Assembly: GCF_011761185.1 (NCBI RefSeq)
Contig: NZ_JAAOYM010000001.1
Location: 2,790,001-2,854,000 of the forward strand
Origin: Saccharomonospora amisosensis
Lineage (GTDB): Bacteria > Actinomycetota > Actinomycetes > Mycobacteriales > Pseudonocardiaceae
Direction: 5' to 3'
Length of the DNA: 64,000 nt
How positions within the stretch are numbered: the first letter of the stretch is position 1; each line of letters opens with the position of its first letter. The notes under the pieces are model-generated. The model saw nothing but the letters and a program-made list of their open reading frames with translations. It did not search any database and was not told the DNA's origin. A program made the position numbers and the translations under genes. This document shows, piece by piece, positions 27,398-37,834 of this stretch.

Positions 27398-29918
27398 CCG
27401 AAGGGTTCGGCGAGTTCACGCCCTGCTGCGGCTGCCGCCCGATAGGCAGCCGCAGCGTCTCCCCCGCCGCCAGCCGGTAGGTTGTCGTGCCCAGCCAGCC
27501 GATGTCGATCGGGCTCGCGGCGCACGGAACGGCGCGCAACACCGCCTCCTGGTGGTCGATGCGGACCGACAGCCACTGCCCCCGGTAGTGCAGGTCCAGA
27601 TCGAGCGCTCGCAACTCGGTCGGCAGCCTCGGGTTCAGCCACAGCACGTCCTGCCGCACCTCCAGTCCGGTGTAGCAGCGCTGCAGGATGTCCGCCGATG
27701 CGGCCATCGCGCCCAGATGGATGCCCTCTCCGGTGCTGTCACCTCGGTTGCTGAGGTCGTGCACCAACGCGTCCCGAAGCAGCCGCCAGGACCTTGGCCG
27801 GTCGGTGCGCGACAGCACCCAGGAGTGCGCCACCCTGCTCAGCGTCGACCCGTGCGAGGTGCGGGCGAGATAGTAGTCCACCGTCGGCGGGATGGTCGCC
27901 GGGTCGAACGCGTACCCGAGGCGGTCGAGCAGCCCGGTCAGCTCCTCGGCGGTGAACAGGTAGAACAGCATGAGGACGTCGGCCTGCTTGGCCACCTGGT
28001 AGCGGTTGCAGCTGTCGTTCTCCGCCTCCAGGATCAGGTCCAGCCTGCCCAACTCGCCGTAGCGAGCGCGGTAGTGCTCCCAGTCGAACTCGGCGAGCCG
28101 CTCGTACCCCTCGAACTGCGCCAGCAGCCCGTTGTCGAGGAAGCGCACCCGTAACCGCCTGCTGATGCGTTCCCAGTCGGCCAGTTCGTCCTCGGAGAGG
28201 TCTAGCCGGTCCCACAGTTCACCGCAGTACTCGGTGCCGAGCAGCCCGTGCGCCTCCACCGCTCTCGCCAGCAGCCACGCGACCATGACGTTGACGTAGG
28301 AGTTGTTGTCGATGCCCTGCCCCGGCCGGTCCGGGTAGCCGTCGTGGAACTCGTCCGGCCCCATCACGCCGCGCACGTCGTAGCGGTCGTCGGCCGGGTC
28401 GTAGTCCACCAGATCCGCCCAGAAGCGGGCGATCTCCACCAGCAGTTCCGCTCCGTATGAGGCGAGGAAGTCGAGGTCGCCGGTGACCTGCCAGTAGTGC
28501 CACAGGTTGTAGCCGATCGCGAGGTTGACGTGGTACTGCCTTCGCGAGTTGTCGGCCATCCACCGGCCGGAGCGGGGGTTGAAGAACCACCCCGGGGTCT
28601 CCTCCCTGCCGTCGCTGCCGCTCTGCCACGGAAACATCGCGCCACGCCGCCCGTTCTCCTCGGCCAGCCTGCGGGCCTGGTCGAGCCTGCGGTGGCGGTA
28701 ACCGAGCAGCGCCCTGGTCAGCCGAGGCACCCGGAAGCTCAGCAGCGGGAAGACGAACAGCTCGTCCCAGAAGATGTGTCCCCGGTAGCCCTCGCCGTGC
28801 AGCCCGCGCGCGGGAACGCCCACGTCGAGGTCCGCGGTGTGGCCGGTGAGTGTCTGCAGCACGTGGAACATGTGGAAGTTGATCGGTAACTGCCCGTCCG
28901 GCCCGTCACGCGTTCCGATGCGGAACCGGCGCCACAGGTACTTCCACGACTCGGCGTGCGCCTCGAGGAGGTCGTCGAACGAGCCCGCGTCGCGCACCGT
29001 TTCGCGGGCCGCCAGCAGCGGCTCGGAGATGGCCCGGTCGCGGGAGGTGTGCACCGCGACCACCTTCTCGACGACGACCGGCACATCGGGGCGGGCCTCG
29101 ATGAGGAACTCCCGCCCGATGACGCCGGGCTCGGCGACGGCTCTGGGCCACACCCGCGTGCCGGAGTCGGCTCGCAGCGTGGTCCGTGCCGCCTGCGCGA
29201 CGCGTAGCTTCGACTGCACGGTCCGTGCCACCAGCCAGGTCACCTCACCGGCGTCGAGTTCCCCGCTCTCGGCCTGCTCGAGGTGCTGGCCGCAAAGGCC
29301 TGCGAAGGCGGCGACGTTGCCGTTGCTGACCCGGCCGTCGATGGTGGAGCGCACCTCCAGCGGGCCGGACCAGTTCCTTGGCACGAGTTCGGTGCGCAGC
29401 GCGGCCAGGTGGGGTGAGGCCATCGACACCAGCCGCTGCTGTCGCAGCGTGGTGCGTCTGCCGTCCTCGTCGGTTACCACGGCCTCCCGCAGCAACACCC
29501 CGCGGCGAAGGTCCAGCACCAGATGCTGGTGCGCGAGCGTGCCGTAGCCCGCGCCGAACCACGGTTGGCCCGGCAGCCGAAACGTAAGCGGCAGCCAGTT
29601 GGGCAGGTTGACCACGCTCTCGTCCTCACGCGGGCGCCCATGGGGTTCCGACGACAGCCGGTTGTACACACCCGCGACGTATGTGCCCGGGTAGTGCACG
29701 CCGTCCGCCACCGCCTCCGGGTCCGCGCCACGCACGCCCAGGTAGCCGTTAGCCAGTGTCAGCAACGCCTCCCTCGACGCCACGCCCCGCGCCTCGTCGT
29801 CGTGGTAGGACAGCAGCCACTCCTGGTCCCGGGGAGTCGGCTCGGCGCACAACGCGCAGCCCTCGTAGCCGCCGGGCCCGGCGAGCCGGTCCGCTCGGTC
29901 GGTCGTCGATGTGGACAT
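27387..29918 (-). CDS. Glycoside hydrolase family 65 disaccharide phosphorylase
   Basis: The 843-aa protein has the N-terminal GH65 beta-sandwich, the (alpha/alpha)6 barrel with FWDELFVFP near 385 and MGPDEFHDGYPD near 505 carrying the general-acid Glu, and NSYVNVMVAWLLA after it. GH65 enzymes phosphorolyse maltose, trehalose, kojibiose or nigerose with inversion; the exact sugar is not readable here. It follows the nitroreductase by 9 bp and is probably cotranscribed with it. GAGGGGAC precedes the ATG at 29918. A role in mobilising trehalose or glycogen-derived sugar during dormancy would fit. Confidence 0.87.
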   Translation of the reverse strand: MSTSTTDRADRLAGPGGYEGCALCAEPTPRDQEWLLSYHDDEARGVASREALLTLANGYLGVRGADPEAVADGVHYPGTYVAGVYNRLSSEPHGRPREDESVVNLPNWLPLTFRLPGQPWFGAGYGTLAHQHLVLDLRRGVLLREAVVTDEDGRRTTLRQQRLVSMASPHLAALRTELVPRNWSGPLEVRSTIDGRVSNGNVAAFAGLCGQHLEQAESGELDAGEVTWLVARTVQSKLRVAQAARTTLRADSGTRVWPRAVAEPGVIGREFLIEARPDVPVVVEKVVAVHTSRDRAISEPLLAARETVRDAGSFDDLLEAHAESWKYLWRRFRIGTRDGPDGQLPINFHMFHVLQTLTGHTADLDVGVPARGLHGEGYRGHIFWDELFVFPLLSFRVPRLTRALLGYRHRRLDQARRLAEENGRRGAMFPWQSGSDGREETPGWFFNPRSGRWMADNSRRQYHVNLAIGYNLWHYWQVTGDLDFLASYGAELLVEIARFWADLVDYDPADDRYDVRGVMGPDEFHDGYPDRPGQGIDNNSYVNVMVAWLLARAVEAHGLLGTEYCGELWDRLDLSEDELADWERISRRLRVRFLDNGLLAQFEGYERLAEFDWEHYRARYGELGRLDLILEAENDSCNRYQVAKQADVLMLFYLFTAEELTGLLDRLGYAFDPATIPPTVDYYLARTSHGSTLSRVAHSWVLSRTDRPRSWRLLRDALVHDLSNRGDSTGEGIHLGAMAASADILQRCYTGLEVRQDVLWLNPRLPTELRALDLDLHYRGQWLSVRIDHQEAVLRAVPCAASPIDIGWLGTTTYRLAAGETLRLPIGRQPQQGVNSPNPSVST
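27426..27455. terminator. Hairpin at convergent BaeRF/GH65 ends
   Basis: CTGCGGCTGCC (27426-27436) pairs perfectly with GGCAGCCGCAG (27445-27455). It lies inside the 3' end of the GH65 reading frame and 29 bp past the release-factor stop, so it can end plus-strand transcription. Confidence 0.55.
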
Positions 29919-29927
29919 CGTGTCCCC

Positions 29928-30923
29928 TCAGTCGGTACCCGGGTCGCCGAACAGGTCGGTGGCGCTTCGGCGAGGAGTGGGTGCGACGGTGGCGCTCGGG
30001 TAGCCCACCCGCATCAGCAGCTGCGGGCAGCCGTCGATGTCCAGCTTCTCGGTGAGGGCGTCGCGGATCTGTGGCAGGTGCAGCGGCTGGGTCTGCACCG
30101 CCGCCGCGAGTCCGGCGTCCACGGCGGCCAGCCAGGTGCGCTGCATCGCGATCCCGGTGTGCACGTGGTCGAGCTTGCCGTCGCCGTCGGAGGTGAACAA
30201 CAGCACGGTTTCGCTTTCCAGCAGGCCGATGAGGGTCTCGCGGTCGGGCAGGTCGGTCAGCGACCGGACCAGCCCGACCCACGGCAGCTGCCCCCCGGTT
30301 TCCGGAAGCGCGCTGCGGGCGATACCGGCACCGTGCCGGTGCGAATCCTCGTCGCGGATCGTCCACAGCGCACGCTCCCGCTGATAGCCGCGGTCGGCCT
30401 GCTGGATACGCGCCGCGTCCGTCAGTTCGTCGGCGAGCGCGGCCAGTGCGGCGCGGCCGCGCAGTCGGCGAGCGTGCACCCCGGCGAACGCGGACTCCCC
30501 GGTGAGTCGGTCGGCGACCTCGTCGGGCACGGACCGGTGCGCGAACGGTCTGCGGTGGCTGGTTCTGCGAGGGATGGCACGGAACAGCTCCCGGTCCCGC
30601 TCGCCTGGCTCACCGGGCCCGGTGACCGTGAGCCGGGCGATCAGCGTGGGCCGCTCCTCGTCGGGCAGCAACGAGACCGTCGGCCGCCTGCCGAGCACCC
30701 GGATCGCGAGCTCCATGTTCGCCACCGCCGCGCCGCAGGAGATGACCCGATCCCGGCTGAGCGGGTCGTGGTAGGGCAGCGCCATGTCGGCTCGCTCGTA
30801 CAGCAGCACCTCGTCGCGACGCAGCTCCAGCGACCAGGGCTGGATGTTGAGTATCGAAGGGGCCCGGCCGATCGCCTCGGCCAGTACCTCGGTCTCACCC
30901 GTTGACCACTCGGGTGCCGTCAT
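29928..30923 (-). CDS. Acg-type nitroreductase-fold protein
   Basis: The 331-aa protein shows the Acg family pattern: APSILNIQPWSLELRRDEVLLYERAD near residue 20, RDRVISCGAAVANMELAIR near 55, RRTSHRRPFA near 118 and a C-terminal QLLMRVGYPS. Mycobacterial relatives (Acg/Rv2032, Rv3127, Rv3131) are DosR-regulated and have an FMN-storage-like or degenerate nitroreductase fold. The ATG at 30923 follows GGAGG; the longer frame begins before that site. A DosR-like box lies 83 bp upstream. GH65 follows directly. Confidence 0.85.
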   Translation of the reverse strand: MTAPEWSTGETEVLAEAIGRAPSILNIQPWSLELRRDEVLLYERADMALPYHDPLSRDRVISCGAAVANMELAIRVLGRRPTVSLLPDEERPTLIARLTVTGPGEPGERDRELFRAIPRRTSHRRPFAHRSVPDEVADRLTGESAFAGVHARRLRGRAALAALADELTDAARIQQADRGYQRERALWTIRDEDSHRHGAGIARSALPETGGQLPWVGLVRSLTDLPDRETLIGLLESETVLLFTSDGDGKLDHVHTGIAMQRTWLAAVDAGLAAAVQTQPLHLPQIRDALTEKLDIDGCPQLLMRVGYPSATVAPTPRRSATDLFGDPGTD

Positions 30924-31286
30924 GCCTCGTCCTCCGGTTGCCGGTCTCGGGTCCAGCATCCGCCTTCCGTGCCGGCCGGGCAGGCGGCGGTGGTCATTGG
31001 CACTTGAGGCTTAGTTCCCTAGCGGCGTGGAAATCCTGCCCGACGGTGGGCCGAGGAGCGCCGGTCTGGCTGGCGAGCTCGGGCGATCCGATGACCGTCG
31101 GCGGCGGGCAGCCGCCGCAGGCCCGAGCAGCTGGCGCCGTGGTACCGGTCCTCCGGCCAGGTCCGGCCCTCGACACCAGCGCCGCCGCGCTGCTCTCGCG
31201 CAGGGCGGCGGTGCCACGACCGCGGCGGCCACGACCGTCCACACTGGCCAACAGCGTGCGGGAGTTGAGTGCCGGCTGGCCGCACA
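30924..31286. other. 363-bp gap without a supported gene
   Basis: Apart from the DosR-like box at 31006-31020 I see no feature. Open frames exist on both strands (for example minus 30994-31287) but are Arg/Pro/Ala-rich, lack ribosome binding sites and resemble no family. A decayed gene cannot be excluded. Confidence 0.5.
31006..31020. promoter_or_regulatory. DosR-like box upstream of nitroreductase
   Basis: On the minus strand the site reads AGGGAACTAAGCCTCA. It is a weaker match, but its position before an Acg-family gene is typical of DosR targets. Confidence 0.45.
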
Positions 31287-31568
31287 TCAGTCGGGCCAGG
31301 CGAAATGTGGCTTGCCGGAGAGCGTTATCTGGGCCGCCAGGTGCGCGGCCCTGGCTATCGAGCTGTCCGCCGAGAGTTCGGGGTCGGGTTCCAGCTGCCG
31401 CATCAGGGCCAGCAGCTCACCGCCGATGCGCTGCACCGCAGCGCCCATCACATCCGGGTCCGGGCCGGTTTCCAGCGGCGCCGTGTCCGGCCGTAGCGCC
31501 GCGATCACCACCGCGGCCAACTGTTCGGCCACCCGCTGCGCCGGTTCGTCGAAGTGTGCCGTCGTCAT
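31287..31568 (-). CDS. Small protein of unknown function
   Basis: I do not recognise this 93-aa protein. It is predicted mostly helical and acidic, with PDVMGAAVQRIGGELLALMRQL near residue 48 and no Cys or membrane segment. The ATG at 31568 is preceded by GGAGGGG, and a DosR-like box lies 55 bp upstream, which supports it as a real, regulated gene. It sits between the sensor kinase and the nitroreductase on the same strand. Confidence 0.68.
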   Translation of the reverse strand: MTTAHFDEPAQRVAEQLAAVVIAALRPDTAPLETGPDPDVMGAAVQRIGGELLALMRQLEPDPELSADSSIARAAHLAAQITLSGKPHFAWPD

Positions 31569-31622
31569 GGGGTCCCCTCCCAGCCGCTGCGACCAGATTT
31601 CCCGCTGGGGAGCCGGAAATGA

Positions 31623-31637
31623 AGGGCATAAGGTCCC
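31623..31637. promoter_or_regulatory. DosR-like box upstream of small gene
   Basis: On the minus strand GGGACCTTATGCCCT, 55 bp before the ATG at 31568. It keeps both GGGAC and GCCCT halves. Confidence 0.55.
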
Positions 31638-31706
31638 CGGTTTGGCCTTCCGTCGGACTCGGTGCGGAAAGGCCACGGGAAAGCAAGCGGAGAAGCCTAG
31701 GAAAGC

Positions 31707-33548
<1,842 letters not shown>

Positions 33549-33633
33549 TCACCCCGTGGCGGGGTCGCGAGCGGATCAGCAACACCGTTCCCGCTACAAG
33601 ACCTACCCGGCAAGCGGGCACCTAATCCCCCGA

Positions 33634-33648
33634 GGGACTTTCGGCCCT
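33634..33648. promoter_or_regulatory. DosR-like box upstream of dosS
   Basis: GGGACTTTCGGCCCT, the most symmetric example in the window, lies between the DUF3048 gene end and the dosS start; the only downstream gene reading away is dosS. Confidence 0.62.
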
Positions 33649-33678
33649 TGCCGCCCGCCCGGCCGCGGGGAGCGCGCT

Positions 33679-34593
33679 TCAGTCGCGAACCAGCAGAATC
33701 CAGACGGGCCCCTCGGCGAGCGGAAGCGCCTGACCGGATCCGGTGGTGAAGCTGGTGCCGTCGTCGGGGTCGGAGCGCGACCACTCGGCGTCGAACGACC
33801 TGCCGTCACGCAACACCGTGGCGTCACCGTTTCCAACGGTGTCAAGCACCGGTGAGGGTGCGCCCGCCGCGTCGCGAACGGCCACCCCTGGCCGGGTGGT
33901 CACGTGCTGTACCACCACGGTCGCCGCCCGCAACTGTCCCGCCTCGGTCGACACCAGCGGCGTACCGTTCAGCTCCACCAGCCACCGGCCCGCCTGACGG
34001 TCCCACTCGAAGCGCAGGCTCGCGGCCGGATAGCGCACGGTGTGCTCGGTAACGGGTGTGCCGCCGCTGGGCGCGGGTGCGAATCGCAGCACCTGGTCGG
34101 CTCCTCGGCCGGAGCCCTCGGGCAGCTCGCGTGGCCGGACGTAGAGGTTGTGTGGTGCGCGGCGGGACCCGTCGCGGAAGTAGGCACCCGACTCCGGCCC
34201 GGGCGAGACGTCCAGCAGCGGCGCGTCCCGTAACAGCGGATCGAGTTCGGGCGCCGCTCCGGAGAACGCCAGTGCCGGGCTGCCGTACTGCGAAAGCAGC
34301 TCCAGGTCGGTCTCGCGGGCGCTGCGTACCGGCCCGGCCACCTCGGGAACCTCGGTGGTGTAGACGGCGGCCAGCCGGGTCAGCCCGCCTTCCGCCGGTT
34401 CGCAGTAGATCACGTCCGCCGAGCCGAGGCCGGTCTGCGGGCGCGCGGCGGCCACGTTGTCGATCTTGATGGCGAGTACTGGCCTATCACCGGGATCGTC
34501 GCCGCCGGTGAGCAGCAGGACGCCGACGATCGCGGCGGCGATCACCAGCACCGCTGCGACGGCGGCCAGCGACAGCTTGGTCCCGCGCGTCAC
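33679..34593 (-). CDS. DUF3048-domain secreted or anchored protein
   Basis: The 304-aa protein has an N-terminal TM anchor or signal (residues 7-28), then a DUF3048 domain: LAIKIDNVAAARPQTGLGSADVIY near 40 and AVYTTEVPEVAGPVRSARETD near 76, with the C-terminal half near 195-300. DUF3048 (YerB-like) proteins are extracytoplasmic with unknown function. It starts 15 bp after the DUF1876 stop and so is probably in the same DosR-like transcript. Confidence 0.82.
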   Translation of the reverse strand: MTRGTKLSLAAVAAVLVIAAAIVGVLLLTGGDDPGDRPVLAIKIDNVAAARPQTGLGSADVIYCEPAEGGLTRLAAVYTTEVPEVAGPVRSARETDLELLSQYGSPALAFSGAAPELDPLLRDAPLLDVSPGPESGAYFRDGSRRAPHNLYVRPRELPEGSGRGADQVLRFAPAPSGGTPVTEHTVRYPAASLRFEWDRQAGRWLVELNGTPLVSTEAGQLRAATVVVQHVTTRPGVAVRDAAGAPSPVLDTVGNGDATVLRDGRSFDAEWSRSDPDDGTSFTTGSGQALPLAEGPVWILLVRD

Positions 34594-34608
34594 CGCTGCC
34601 CGGCCCCG

Positions 34609-34878
34609 CTAGCTGGTCAGGTGCGCGGGCCGGTGGGTGACCCCCTCGATGTCGGCCGCGGTCGCCTCGATGAGCTGGTGGGACAGGTCCGCCAGTGCCC
34701 GGGCGACGGCGAGCTCGTCACCGATCTCGGGAACGTCGGTGTCGCTCGGGTTTCGACGGGCGAGCCCGACACCGGTGCGCAGCGTGCCCTCCCTGGTGTG
34801 CAGCCTGGCCTCGGCCCTGGTGGTGTCGGCGTGTTCGTCGATGAAGATCTCCATCTTCCACTTGATCGCGTGGCCCAT
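34609..34878 (-). CDS. DUF1876 protein (Rv1738/Rv2632c family)
   Basis: The 89-aa protein matches DUF1876: [21 protein letters not shown] near residue 6, [27 protein letters not shown] in the middle and a C-terminal helix. Rv1738, of this family, is among the most strongly DosR-induced genes in M. tuberculosis and structurally resembles ribosome hibernation factors. GGAGG lies 6-10 nt before the ATG at 34878. A DosR-like box lies 72 bp upstream. Confidence 0.88.
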   Translation of the reverse strand: MGHAIKWKMEIFIDEHADTTRAEARLHTREGTLRTGVGLARRNPSDTDVPEIGDELAVARALADLSHQLIEATAADIEGVTHRPAHLTS

Positions 34879-34949
34879 GTCGGCCTCCTTGACTACGGGT
34901 ACCGCCTCTCGACGTCCCCAGCCAAACCCGCGAAGCGCCGGGCACCGAA

Positions 34950-34964
34950 GGGACTTTCGTCACC
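34950..34964. promoter_or_regulatory. DosR-like box upstream of DUF1876
   Basis: GGGACTTTCGTCACC has an intact left half and a degraded right half. Its position, 72 bp before a DUF1876 gene, matches known DosR targets. Confidence 0.52.
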
Positions 34965-34982
34965 GATCGGCAACCGCGCGCC

Positions 34983-35411
34983 TCACAGGGACACCACCAG
35001 CACACCCAGGATCAGCAGACACACCACCTTGCCGACCTCGAGCGCTACGTAACCGAAGTGGGCCTTTGACCTGGGCAGTTCCTCCCCCGCGAGCGCGCGG
35101 TCGGTGCGGCGGGACAACGGTGGCCGTACGACGGCGATCTGCACCAGCAGGATCGCCGCCACCGCGATGGTGAGGCCGAGCACCGCGGGCGTCGCCCCGC
35201 CGAGGATCACGGCGAGCAGCGCGGTGAGGGCGAGCACCGCTTCGGCGACGTTGAGCGCCCGAAACACCAGCCGCCCGATGCCGAGCCCGAGCGGGATGGT
35301 GATGCCTGGTGCCCGGAACTTCAGTGGTGCCTCGATGAACGAGATCGCCACCACCATGCCGAGCCAGCCGAACACGACCGCGCTGGTGACCGCGGCTGCC
35401 GTTGAGCTCAC
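34983..35411 (-). CDS. Four-TM membrane protein of unknown function
   Basis: The 142-aa protein has four predicted membrane segments. The first carries GWLGMVVAISFIEAPLKF near residue 13, with a conserved-looking IEAP followed by a basic residue; the loop before TM4 has RSKAHFGYVALEVGK. I cannot assign a function. The GTG at 35411 is chosen because AAAGGA precedes it and the first TM begins right after. Confidence 0.68.
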   Translation of the reverse strand: MSSTAAAVTSAVVFGWLGMVVAISFIEAPLKFRAPGITIPLGLGIGRLVFRALNVAEAVLALTALLAVILGGATPAVLGLTIAVAAILLVQIAVVRPPLSRRTDRALAGEELPRSKAHFGYVALEVGKVVCLLILGVLVVSL

Positions 35412-35750
35412 GATTCGCCGTCCTTTCGTTCGCGCGCCTGCTGCCGGGCGGGCGGCGTTCGGCGGCAGGGCACGCTGGCCGGCCGGCCCGGGCGGCATCC
35501 GGTGAGGTCCGGGGCCACTTGCCCGATGCGCTGGACCTCGTGGTCAGCCTAACCCTGTTGCCAGCCTGTCAATTGGATTGCCCGGCAGCTCGCCGTCGTC
35601 GGTGACACATCCGATTCGCCACCGTTCGTCATGGTTTACCGGTAGGTTGCCGTCATCCTCGCCATGCTGTCGGGCACACTGACACCCTGGTCAGGGTCGA
35701 ACTACCCCGACGCGCGGGTCATCGCCGAAGGCGGTTGCGCTGACCAGTGG

Positions 35751-35778
35751 TTTTGATCTATACCCCTCGGGGTAGTGG
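35751..35778 (+). promoter_or_regulatory. Upstream CsoR/CstR-type operator
   Basis: TACCCCTCGGGGTA (35761-35774) is a perfect palindrome lying between possible -35 (TTTTGA, 35751) and -10 (TAGTGG, 35773) boxes. It is 57 bp, centre to centre, from the second operator. Confidence 0.6.
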
Positions 35779-35807
35779 AAACCAAGCGCGAACCTAAGTT
35801 ATCGTGG

Positions 35808-35835
35808 TTGGGTCAGATACCCCTTGGGGTATGCA
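35808..35835 (+). promoter_or_regulatory. Persulfide-operon promoter with operator in the spacer
   Basis: TTGGGT (35808-35813) and TATGCA (35830-35835) have a 16-nt spacer containing ATACCCCTTGGGGTAT (35817-35832). The layout is the same as at the rhodanese gene (24521-24548). Confidence 0.7.
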
Positions 35836-35866
35836 AGACCGTCGACGAGCGAAGGGCAAACACACA

Positions 35867-37246
35867 ATGCCGATTGACGTCGAGGTCGTGGAGACCTCCT
35901 CCCTTGGCGACCGCAGCTACCTGGCCCACGACGGGCAGGTGGCCGTGGTGGTCGACCCACAACGCGACATCGATCGCTTCCTCACCGCCGCGGGCAGGTT
36001 GGGAGTGCGGATCACGCACGTCGTCGAGACACACATGCACAACGACTACGTCTCGGGCGGTCTGGCGCTGGCCAAGGCGACCGGCGCTGAATACCTCGTC
36101 TCCGCCGACGACGACGTGGCCTTCGACCGCACCCCGGTGCGCGACGGCGACGAGCTCACCATCTCCGATCAGATGCGCATCGGCGTGGTGGCCACCCCCG
36201 GCCACACCTTCAACCACCTGTCCTACGTGCTGCACGGCTCCGAAGGCCCGGTCGGCGTGTTCACGGGTGGGTCGCTGCTGTTCGGAACCACGGGGCGTAC
36301 CGACCTGCTCGGCCAGGAGCACGCGCACACCCTGGCCCAGCACCAGCACGCCTCAGCACGAAGGCTCGCCGACCTGCTCCCCGACGGAGCCCTGGTCTGG
36401 CCGACCCACGGGTTCGGCAGCTTCTGCTCCGCGACGCAGGCGGACGGCAACTCCTCCACCATCGGACGCGAGCGCACGCAGAACCCGGCACTGCGCCTGG
36501 AAGCGGACGACTTCGTCAACCAGACCCTCGCCGGCCTGGACGCCTACCCGGCGTACTACGCGCACATGGGCGTCGCCAACGCCAACGGCGCCGACCTGGC
36601 CGACCTGACCCCCGCGCAGATCGCCGACCCCGCCGAACTGCGCAAGCGCATCGACGGGGGCGAGTGGGTCGTGGACCTGCGCTCCCGCAAGGCATTCGCC
36701 CACCGGCACCTCAGCGGCACGCTGAGCTTCGGCATCGACGGCCCGATGGCGACCTGGCTGGGCTGGCTGGCGCCTTGGGGCGAGCCGATCACGCTGCTCG
36801 GCGACTCGCCGGAGCAGGTCGCCGAGGCGCAGCGCGAACTCGTCAGGATCGGCATCGACCGACCCGCCGCCCAGGCCACCGGTACTCCCGACCAGTGGGC
36901 GGACGACGAGCGGCGCCTCGAGGAACTGCCCGTGGCCACCTTCGCGGACCTGGTAGCGGCGCAGCAGGGCAACCCGCCCAACGGATTCCCCTCACCTGAC
37001 GTCGTGGTCGACGTCAGGCTCGACAACGAATGGAAGTCGAGCCACATCGAGGGTGCCGTCCACATCCCGCTGCCCGCACTGCCGACCAGCATCGACAAGA
37101 TCCCCGAGGGCACGGTGTGGGTGCACTGCCAGGGCGGCTACCGCGCCGCCGCGGCCGCGAGCCTGCTCGCTCGGGCGGGCAGGACCGTGGTGTGCATCGA
37201 CGACAGCTTCGACAACGCCCCAGTCACCACCAAGGAGAATGCATGA
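35867..37246 (+). CDS. Persulfide dioxygenase-rhodanese fusion (MBL fold)
   Basis: The 459-aa protein has an ETHE1-like metallo-beta-lactamase domain with ETHMHNDYVSGG near 54 and GHTFNHLSYVL near 112, then an inactive rhodanese-like region (about 255-335, no catalytic Cys) and an active one with VWVHCQGGYRAAAAA near 424. Such proteins oxidise glutathione, mycothiol or CoA persulfide to sulfite and transfer sulfur. The ATG at 35867 is used because the frame upstream of it is part of the promoter and operator. It starts a three-gene sulfur operon. Confidence 0.9.
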   Translation: MPIDVEVVETSSLGDRSYLAHDGQVAVVVDPQRDIDRFLTAAGRLGVRITHVVETHMHNDYVSGGLALAKATGAEYLVSADDDVAFDRTPVRDGDELTISDQMRIGVVATPGHTFNHLSYVLHGSEGPVGVFTGGSLLFGTTGRTDLLGQEHAHTLAQHQHASARRLADLLPDGALVWPTHGFGSFCSATQADGNSSTIGRERTQNPALRLEADDFVNQTLAGLDAYPAYYAHMGVANANGADLADLTPAQIADPAELRKRIDGGEWVVDLRSRKAFAHRHLSGTLSFGIDGPMATWLGWLAPWGEPITLLGDSPEQVAEAQRELVRIGIDRPAAQATGTPDQWADDERRLEELPVATFADLVAAQQGNPPNGFPSPDVVVDVRLDNEWKSSHIEGAVHIPLPALPTSIDKIPEGTVWVHCQGGYRAAAAASLLARAGRTVVCIDDSFDNAPVTTKENA

Positions 37247-37830
37247 GCACGTCGGCCGACTCCCCGGTCAGACTTGACGTCGTAGGACTGCGACGGCTGC
37301 TGGACACCGGGAGGGCCCCCCGGCTGATCGATGTGCGCACCCCCGGCGAGTTCAACAGCGCGCACATCCCCGGCTCGTACAACGTGCCGCTCGACCTGCT
37401 GCGGGAGCACCGCGCCGAACTGCGCAACCACCTCGACGAGCAGGTCGTGCTGATCTGCAAGGCGGGGGGGCGCGCGGCGCAGGCCGAGCGCGCGCTGGCC
37501 GAGACCGGGCTGCCGAACCTGCGCATCCTCGACGGCGGGATCGCTGCCTGGATGGCCGACGGCGGCCCGGTGAACCGCGGCGACCAGCGCTGGGAACTGG
37601 AACGGCAGGTGCGGCTCGTAGCGGGTTCCCTCGTGCTGCTTTCGATCCTGCTCAGCATCGTGTTCCCACCCGCGAAGTGGGTCGCCGCCTTCGTCGGCGC
37701 GGGGCTGACGTTCGCGGCCGTGACGAACACCTGCGCGATGGGCATGCTGCTGGCCAAGCTGCCGTACAACCGGGGTCCACGCACCACCGTCGAGGACGTG
37801 TTCGCCGCACTACGGGTCGAGCGGTCGTGA
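37243..37830 (+). CDS. Rhodanese with C-terminal membrane segment (YgaP-like)
   Basis: The 195-aa protein has a rhodanese domain with LIDVRTPGEFNSAHIPGSYNVPL near 27 and active-site CKAGGRAAQ near 68. Two predicted TM segments with DUF2892 character follow (LVLLSILLSIVFPPAKWVA near 130 and after). It is like E. coli YgaP, a membrane sulfurtransferase. The start overlaps the dioxygenase stop by 4 bp. The membrane position suggests handing sulfur toward the adjacent exporter, but this is inference. Confidence 0.88.
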   Translation: MSTSADSPVRLDVVGLRRLLDTGRAPRLIDVRTPGEFNSAHIPGSYNVPLDLLREHRAELRNHLDEQVVLICKAGGRAAQAERALAETGLPNLRILDGGIAAWMADGGPVNRGDQRWELERQVRLVAGSLVLLSILLSIVFPPAKWVAAFVGAGLTFAAVTNTCAMGMLLAKLPYNRGPRTTVEDVFAALRVERS

Positions 37831-37834
37831 TCCG

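Larger units (their letters stand above)
35412..35866. other. 455-bp regulatory gap before persulfide dioxygenase
   Basis: No gene is supported. The right third holds two CsoR/CstR-type operators. A short inverted repeat, ACCCTG-GTC-AGGGT near 35683-35697, lies further left. The rest shows nothing recognisable. Confidence 0.6.

Noticed and set aside
30994-31287. 97-codon minus-strand ORF between nitroreductase and small gene
   Set aside because: Composition is Arg/Pro/Ala-rich, there is no ribosome binding site, it overlaps the DosR-like box, and no family resemblance is visible.
35667-35700. Inverted repeat ACCCTG-GTC-AGGGT as a TetR operator
   Set aside because: It is short, far from a start codon, and no TetR gene is adjacent.
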